A stretch of 9,755 nucleotides of DNA from Pseudomonadota bacterium. Its GTDB lineage: Bacteria > Desulfobacterota > Desulfovibrionia > Desulfovibrionales > Desulfovibrionaceae. The stretch spans positions 1 to 9,755 of the forward strand of contig JAEXGX010000318.1 of NCBI GenBank assembly GCA_023450535.1, given 5' to 3'. Of the stretch, positions 6,590 through 9,755 are shown in pieces. The notes under the pieces were generated by a model. That model was given only the letters and a program-made list of their open reading frames with translations. It made no database searches and was not told the origin of the DNA. The translations under genes and the position numbers were made by a program. How positions within the stretch are numbered: the first letter of the stretch is position 1; the number at the start of each line of letters is the position of its first letter.

Positions 6590-8293
6590 ATGACGTTAAC
6601 AAGCTCCGAGGCCCGCGCCCTCTTTCCCTCCGGCCTGTTCCAACCTGAAGCATCCTTCCGCTTCAGCGCCGATGCCCTGCACCTTGCGGACTTCGCTCTC
6701 TCCGCGCTGAAGGGCGAAGAAAACGTAGCGGATCTTGGCGCAGGATGCGGCGTCATCGGCCTTGCCCTGCTCCTCCGCCAGGAAACTCTACGCGTGGTCG
6801 CGGTAGAACGGGAGGAAATCTTGGCCGAAGCAGCCCGCATTAACGCCGGGCGGCTTGGCCTTGCCCGGTACAGCGTTTTGTGCGGCGACGTGGCGGACAG
6901 AAAAAACCTGCTTGCCGCCCGTAACCAACTGACGGAAGTCCCCTGCCCCGACGGCCCTCCGCTGTTTGACGCCATAGTCTGCAACCCGCCGTGGCGTACT
7001 CCCGGCGCAGGCCGCTCTTCGCCTTCGCTCCTGCGCCGCACAGCTCTGGAGGCAGGGCAGGGATTCGGCCCTTTTCTCTCCGCCGCAGATGGGCTTCTTG
7101 CCGTGCGCGGCGCACTTTTTCTGGCCGTTTCAGCGGACAAAATCACGCAGACACTCCATGAACTTCCGGCGCGGCTGCATCCCGTTCGTCTGCGCTTTGT
7201 CCATCCGCTCAAGAACGGAAAAACAGCCCCTGCAACGCTGGCTCTGCTGGAAGCGCGCAAGGGCAGCCGCGCGGCCCTGGCGGTGGAAGCTCCGCTGATT
7301 TGTCCGCCGCGCTATATACACAACCCATCCAAAAAAAACACGACCGCATCCCCCCCAAGAACGGTGGAAAACGGTCGTTTTGCAAAAGCATTCAGAAACA
7401 GCAATCGAATGATTTCGCTGTATTTAAATTTTGAGGTGGTGAGGTGTTCGGTGGCTCAGGTGAGGTGCGGCAACCTGCGTTGCCGCAAAGGCAGCCCGTG
7501 GTCGTCAACGGGCACGGCCGAAGCTGCTGATAAAGTCCTTGAGGGGGCAAACCGTAAAGGAAATGTTCATAAAGAACGTTTCTCGCTGAACATGGCCCGG
7601 CGGACGCAGACAGATGGCCGCCGGGCACCCTGGGAACGCGTTTTACTGCGCCACATTCCCCTCCGCCCCTGCGGATGCGGGATCGTCTTCGGAAAGCTCG
7701 TCGCCAAGGTCCACCACACGGCCCTGCATCCAGAACGCAAGATCCACCTCGTCCCCCTCCTCCGGTTCATATCCGTTGCAGATGCGTTCAGGTGCGAACA
7801 TGAGGAGGTTCAGCCATTTGTCGTCCTTGCCGAAGCTCGCGCTGAAGCAGTAAATCTTCTCTTCCGCACCTTCCGGCCCAAAATTGAAGCTTTCCACCTT
7901 GCCGAGGGTCATACGCCCCTCATATTCAGAACAACGCGCCGCAGGCTGAAGCAGATTACTGCCCCGCAAGGGGATTTTGAGCGGCGGCACATCCAGCCGT
8001 CCCTTCCCGGGGTTGGCGTCCAGCCATTTCTTCGCCCAGGCTTCATATACCGGCCCCTGCGTCACGGTAAGCTCGTCCAGCAGGGCGCGGCGGATGCCAT
8101 AACACAGCCCGGAGAGATAAAACACCTGCGTCACGCCGGGAGTAAGATCTACCTTGGCGTCACGGTAAAACAGCGGGTCAAAGAACCAAATCGGCGCGCC
8201 GTCGTCATCGGGCTGGGCCAGAACCTCGCCCACCCGGCCCTGCATGCCCGTCTTGCCCTGTTTCCAGGGGTAGGTCTCCCCCACGGTCAGTGA
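6590..8293 (+). CDS. TrmN6-like methyltransferase with an unsupported long C-terminal extension
   Basis: Residues 1-240 (to about 7310) form a complete SAM-dependent N6-adenine methyltransferase of the TrmN6/YfiC type, which methylates A37 of tRNA1(Val). Visible are the family's N-terminal FPSGLFQPEASFRF (12-25), SAM motif I DLGAGCGVIGL (48-58) and catalytic NPPW (132-135), ending in the family's LRFVHPLKNGKTAPATLALLE-like strand (201-221). The ATG at 6590 is preferred to a TTG at 6578 because it starts the family N-terminus (MTLTSSEARALFP); no clear ribosome-binding site precedes either. Family members end near 240-280 residues, but this frame has no stop until 8291-8293, giving 567 codons. 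The tail is Arg/His-rich, crosses hairpins and runs antisense to most of 7643-8554, so it is probably not real protein. A lost stop or a frameshift near the A8 and C7 runs (7331-7355) is likely: the other two frames stop at 7410-7412 and 7432-7434. Confidence 0.7.
   Translation: MTLTSSEARALFPSGLFQPEASFRFSADALHLADFALSALKGEENVADLGAGCGVIGLALLLRQETLRVVAVEREEILAEAARINAGRLGLARYSVLCGDVADRKNLLAARNQLTEVPCPDGPPLFDAIVCNPPWRTPGAGRSSPSLLRRTALEAGQGFGPFLSAADGLLAVRGALFLAVSADKITQTLHELPARLHPVRLRFVHPLKNGKTAPATLALLEARKGSRAALAVEAPLICPPRYIHNPSKKNTTASPPRTVENGRFAKAFRNSNRMISLYLNFEVVRCSVAQVRCGNLRCRKGSPWSSTGTAEAADKVLEGANRKGNVHKERFSLNMARRTQTDGRRAPWERVLLRHIPLRPCGCGIVFGKLVAKVHHTALHPERKIHLVPLLRFISVADAFRCEHEEVQPFVVLAEARAEAVNLLFRTFRPKIEAFHLAEGHTPLIFRTTRRRLKQITAPQGDFERRHIQPSLPGVGVQPFLRPGFIYRPLRHGKLVQQGAADAITQPGEIKHLRHAGSKIYLGVTVKQRVKEPNRRAVVIGLGQNLAHPALHARLALFPGVGLPHGQ
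7331..7377 (-). terminator. Candidate intrinsic terminator, leftward
   Basis: ACGACCG (7340-7346) pairs with CGGTCGT (7371-7377). Read leftward, the stem is followed by G and then eight Ts (complement of A8 at 7331-7338). The 24-base loop is larger than usual. It would end the transcript of the gene at 7643-8554, or of a structured RNA between 7378 and 7642. On the rightward strand the T tail is only four long, yet it sits just after the methyltransferase domain and may serve that gene too. Confidence 0.5.
7378..7642. other. Structured intergenic region, possible non-coding RNA
   Basis: Although an open frame crosses this stretch, its character is non-coding. Clear hairpins are GCGGCAAC/GTTGCCGC with a CTGC tetraloop (7467-7486), GCCCGT/ACGGGC (7494-7513), ATGTTCA/TGAACAT (7563-7593) and GCCCGGCGG/CCGCCGGGC (7595-7626). 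Three GAGGTG copies lie at 7433-7467. Read leftward it would be the 3' untranslated region of the 7643-8554 gene or a separate small RNA ending at 7331. It was compared by eye with tmRNA, RNase P, SRP and 6S RNA; the diagnostic cores of these were not found. Confidence 0.4.
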
Positions 8294-8554
8294 GTTGGCA
8301 AAACCTTCCAGAAAAGGGAACACGCCCGCAGGCTCCAGGCGCGCGTCTTTCGGGCCGGCAAACACCACACCCGCGCGCAGCAGCGATTCCTTGGGCCATG
8401 CCATGAGGAAGGTTTCCCGCTCACCCTCTTCTATACGCCAGATCGGACGAGTACCACCCTCCGCCACCGTGGTACCGATAACGCCGGGAATCAGATCAGG
8501 AGATTTCAGCAGGGTGAACCACTTGTCGCCCATGCTTTCAAGATGTTGACTCAT
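7643..8554 (-). CDS. Conserved-looking protein of unknown function
   Basis: The product is 303 residues, soluble, with no signal peptide or membrane segment and an acidic tail (about 282-303). I do not recognise the family. It is rich in Trp, Phe, Tyr and Gly in beta-like patterns, and two segments look alike: 106-154 (QGRVGE..PIWFFDPLFYRD..FYLSGLCYG) and 218-280 (LGKVES..KIYCFSASFGKDD..DLAFWMQGRV), suggesting a duplicated beta-barrel fold. The ATG at 8552-8554 is chosen because AAGGGA lies 7 bp upstream; a TTG seven codons earlier has no such site. Amino-acid composition is far more natural than that of the rightward frame overlapping it, so this is taken as the real gene. Downstream lies a structured region ending in a U-tract hairpin. 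It lies 246 bp after the MFS gene, with a possible promoter between them. Confidence 0.78.
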   Translation of the reverse strand: MSQHLESMGDKWFTLLKSPDLIPGVIGTTVAEGGTRPIWRIEEGERETFLMAWPKESLLRAGVVFAGPKDARLEPAGVFPFLEGFANSLTVGETYPWKQGKTGMQGRVGEVLAQPDDDGAPIWFFDPLFYRDAKVDLTPGVTQVFYLSGLCYGIRRALLDELTVTQGPVYEAWAKKWLDANPGKGRLDVPPLKIPLRGSNLLQPAARCSEYEGRMTLGKVESFNFGPEGAEEKIYCFSASFGKDDKWLNLLMFAPERICNGYEPEEGDEVDLAFWMQGRVVDLGDELSEDDPASAGAEGNVAQ

Positions 8555-8608
8555 AGAGGCATCCCTTTTTCTCAAACGGTTGACAAAGCCCGTTGCGCGG
8601 AATTCGCG

Positions 8609-8635
8609 CCGTCCGCAGCGCGGCGCGCCGGACGG
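8609..8635 (-). other. GC-rich hairpin in the leader of the unknown gene
   Basis: CCGTCCG (8609-8615) pairs with CGGACGG (8629-8635) around a GC-only palindromic core that contains GGCGCGCC. It lies 55-81 bp upstream of the chosen start at 8554. No U tract follows on the leftward strand, so it is more likely a leader structure than a terminator of the MFS gene. Confidence 0.4.
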
Positions 8636-8674
8636 TCAGGCGGAAAAATCGATTGTCGCAACACAGCTCCAGGC

Positions 8675-8753
8675 ACGCCGGAACCATATCTTTTGACTTA
8701 TTAACACAAAGGACGGGCGGGGTCTATGTGTGCGGCAGGGGGTGTTCCGGCGT
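8675..8753. promoter_or_regulatory. Nested palindromes: 10-bp inverted repeat around a possible operator
   Basis: ACGCCGGAAC (8675-8684) and GTTCCGGCGT (8744-8753) are perfect 10 bp inverted repeats 59 bp apart. Between them, 8692-8710 is an AT-rich partial palindrome of the form TTTG-N2-TTA-N-TAA-N2-CAAA, reminiscent of CRP/FNR-family half-sites (TTG..CAA). A weak leftward promoter (TTTGTG at 8705-8710, 16 bp, TATGGT at 8683-8688) overlaps it and would drive the 7643-8554 gene with a leader of about 120 nt. The repeats are seen; regulator and promoter are inference. Confidence 0.3.
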
Positions 8754-8800
8754 TTCTTTTAGCGTTTTTCCGCCTGAGTTTTGCCTCCCCCAAAAGCAGA

Positions 8801-9755
8801 TCATTTCCCATCTTTTTCAGATGTGTCAGACTTTTTGCGGGCTGGAACAGCGCTGCGGCCTTCTTCGTTCTCAAAAAAAGAAGAATCAGGCATACAGTCC
8901 ACGCCCTTGCCCAGGCCGCACCGCCAGGTGTTCACAATACGCAGGCTGACGAGAAGCAGCCCCAGCACGTTGAACGCCACAAAAAGACGCAAATCCAGCC
9001 GCATTCCCTCCAAAAAAGGTTCCGCCATGTCCGGGCCGGCTCCATGAGTGCCAAGATAGCGAGTCATGGTTGCGGAAACAATGATCAGACTGATCAGCAT
9101 GCCCAGTGTGCGCATGGTATTGGCCAGCCCCGATGCTTCCGGAGTGTGGGCAGCATCCACGCTACGCACAATGGACAGAGTATTCGGCCCGGCGAAAAAT
9201 GCCAGCCCAACCCCGATAATGCACTGGGTCAGGCCCACAAAATACAGGGAAGACTGCATGTCCAGACGGGTGGAGAGCAAGATGCCCGTGCCGGAAAAGG
9301 CCAGCCCTATGGCGGATACCGGGTCCGGTCCAATACGGTCGCTCAATTTGCCCGCCAGAGGAGAAAGCAAAGATTGCGCCACGCTCTGCAAGGCCACGAA
9401 AGCCCCTGCTTCCAACGGAGTGAGGAAACGCAACTGCTGAAGATACAACATGAAATAGTACAGCAGGCCATTGATGGAACCAAAATTCACCAGCGCGGCA
9501 AACAGGCCGAGAATCAAAGAAGGGTGCGCGGCAATGAAGCGCACGTCCACCACTGGACGCACCACATGAAGTTCCACAAAAACGAACAGGACAAGGACAA
9601 CACCCCCGCCGATGAGAAACCAGCTTGCAAAGTCATAGCGCCCCACACAGCTTGCGCCCACGGTCAGCAGCACAAAGCCCGTTCCCATCACGCTGATGCC
9701 CGGCAAATCAAGTTTGGTCGGCACGGGGATCGGCTGCATCTTGACCGTGCGGAAC
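8801..9755 (-). CDS. MFS drug exporter, DHA2 (EmrB/QacA-like) type, partial
   Basis: About 318 residues of the C-terminal part are present; the reading frame continues past the right edge (9740-9754 read FRTVK before the first internal ATG at 9737-9739), so the true start is outside the window. Roughly eight hydrophobic helices are visible (residues about 15-33, 40-60, 75-100, 110-128, 141-156, 165-184, 210-228 and 251-269, counted from that ATG), fitting the last eight of a 14-helix proton-driven exporter in the inner membrane. GKLSDRIG (130-137) is the second-half motif A, and the GxAFFAGPN...EASGLANTMRTLGM stretch (179-214) is typical of DHA2 proteins. The soluble, charged C-terminal tail (about 285-312) is unusually long. 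The substrate cannot be told, and no partner EmrA-like gene is in view. Confidence 0.85.
   Translation of the reverse strand, partial: FRTVKMQPIPVPTKLDLPGISVMGTGFVLLTVGASCVGRYDFASWFLIGGGVVLVLFVFVELHVVRPVVDVRFIAAHPSLILGLFAALVNFGSINGLLYYFMLYLQQLRFLTPLEAGAFVALQSVAQSLLSPLAGKLSDRIGPDPVSAIGLAFSGTGILLSTRLDMQSSLYFVGLTQCIIGVGLAFFAGPNTLSIVRSVDAAHTPEASGLANTMRTLGMLISLIIVSATMTRYLGTHGAGPDMAEPFLEGMRLDLRLFVAFNVLGLLLVSLRIVNTWRCGLGKGVDCMPDSSFFENEEGRSAVPARKKSDTSEKDGK

Noticed and set aside
6487..7260. Leftward 257-codon frame opposite the methyltransferase
   Set aside because: Antisense to the SAM-binding and NPPW motifs; Arg/Ser/Ala-rich shadow.
7433..7630. tmRNA, RNase P RNA, SRP RNA or 6S RNA
   Set aside because: A GACAGATGGCCGCC stretch recalls RNase P, but the conserved GAGGAAAGTCCGGGCT and ACAGAACCCGGCTTA cores are missing; no tag frame, SRP core or 6S bubble pattern was seen.

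Overview
The window looks like chromosomal DNA of a sulfate-reducing Desulfovibrionaceae bacterium (Desulfovibrio or a close relative). The evidence is a porin of the Desulfovibrio homotrimeric type, a GC-rich coding background with AT-rich promoter regions, and house-keeping genes typical of that group. The genus assignment is inference. No rRNA, tRNA, CRISPR array, insertion sequence or phage gene was seen.

Layout from left to right. Bases 1-275 are non-coding and densely palindromic, with two near-identical terminator-like hairpins about 180 bp apart. A leftward outer-membrane porin (276-1607) follows, driven by a clear sigma70-type promoter (TTGTCA, 17 bp, TATAGT; 1694-1722) under an AT-rich upstream stretch. 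A strong intrinsic terminator (1876-1917) closes the next leftward unit, which holds a PilZ-domain protein (1961-2833) and, 45 bp upstream of it, a 1123-residue protein (2879-6250). That large protein is the most notable object here: a complete endonuclease Q (PHP-type DNA repair nuclease) module fused to a complete UvrD/Rep-type SF1 helicase. A 340 bp spacer with C-rich hairpin repeats separates it from a divergent, rightward tRNA1(Val)-methyltransferase-like gene (from 6590). The reading frame of that gene has no stop after its domain ends and runs on, antisense, into the next gene. A leftward conserved-looking protein of unknown function (7643-8554) follows, with a structured 3' region ending in a U-tract hairpin. 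Last comes the C-terminal part of a leftward DHA2-type MFS drug exporter (8801 to the window end), whose start lies outside the window.

Functionally the genes are a mixture: outer-membrane permeability (porin), second-messenger sensing (PilZ), DNA damage processing (EndoQ-helicase), RNA or small-substrate methylation (TrmN6-like) and efflux (MFS). Only the EndoQ-helicase/PilZ pair looks like an operon, and nothing in their sequences ties the two jobs together. The best candidate for an unusual system is the EndoQ-helicase fusion, which would join recognition and nicking of deaminated or abasic DNA to strand unwinding in one polypeptide.
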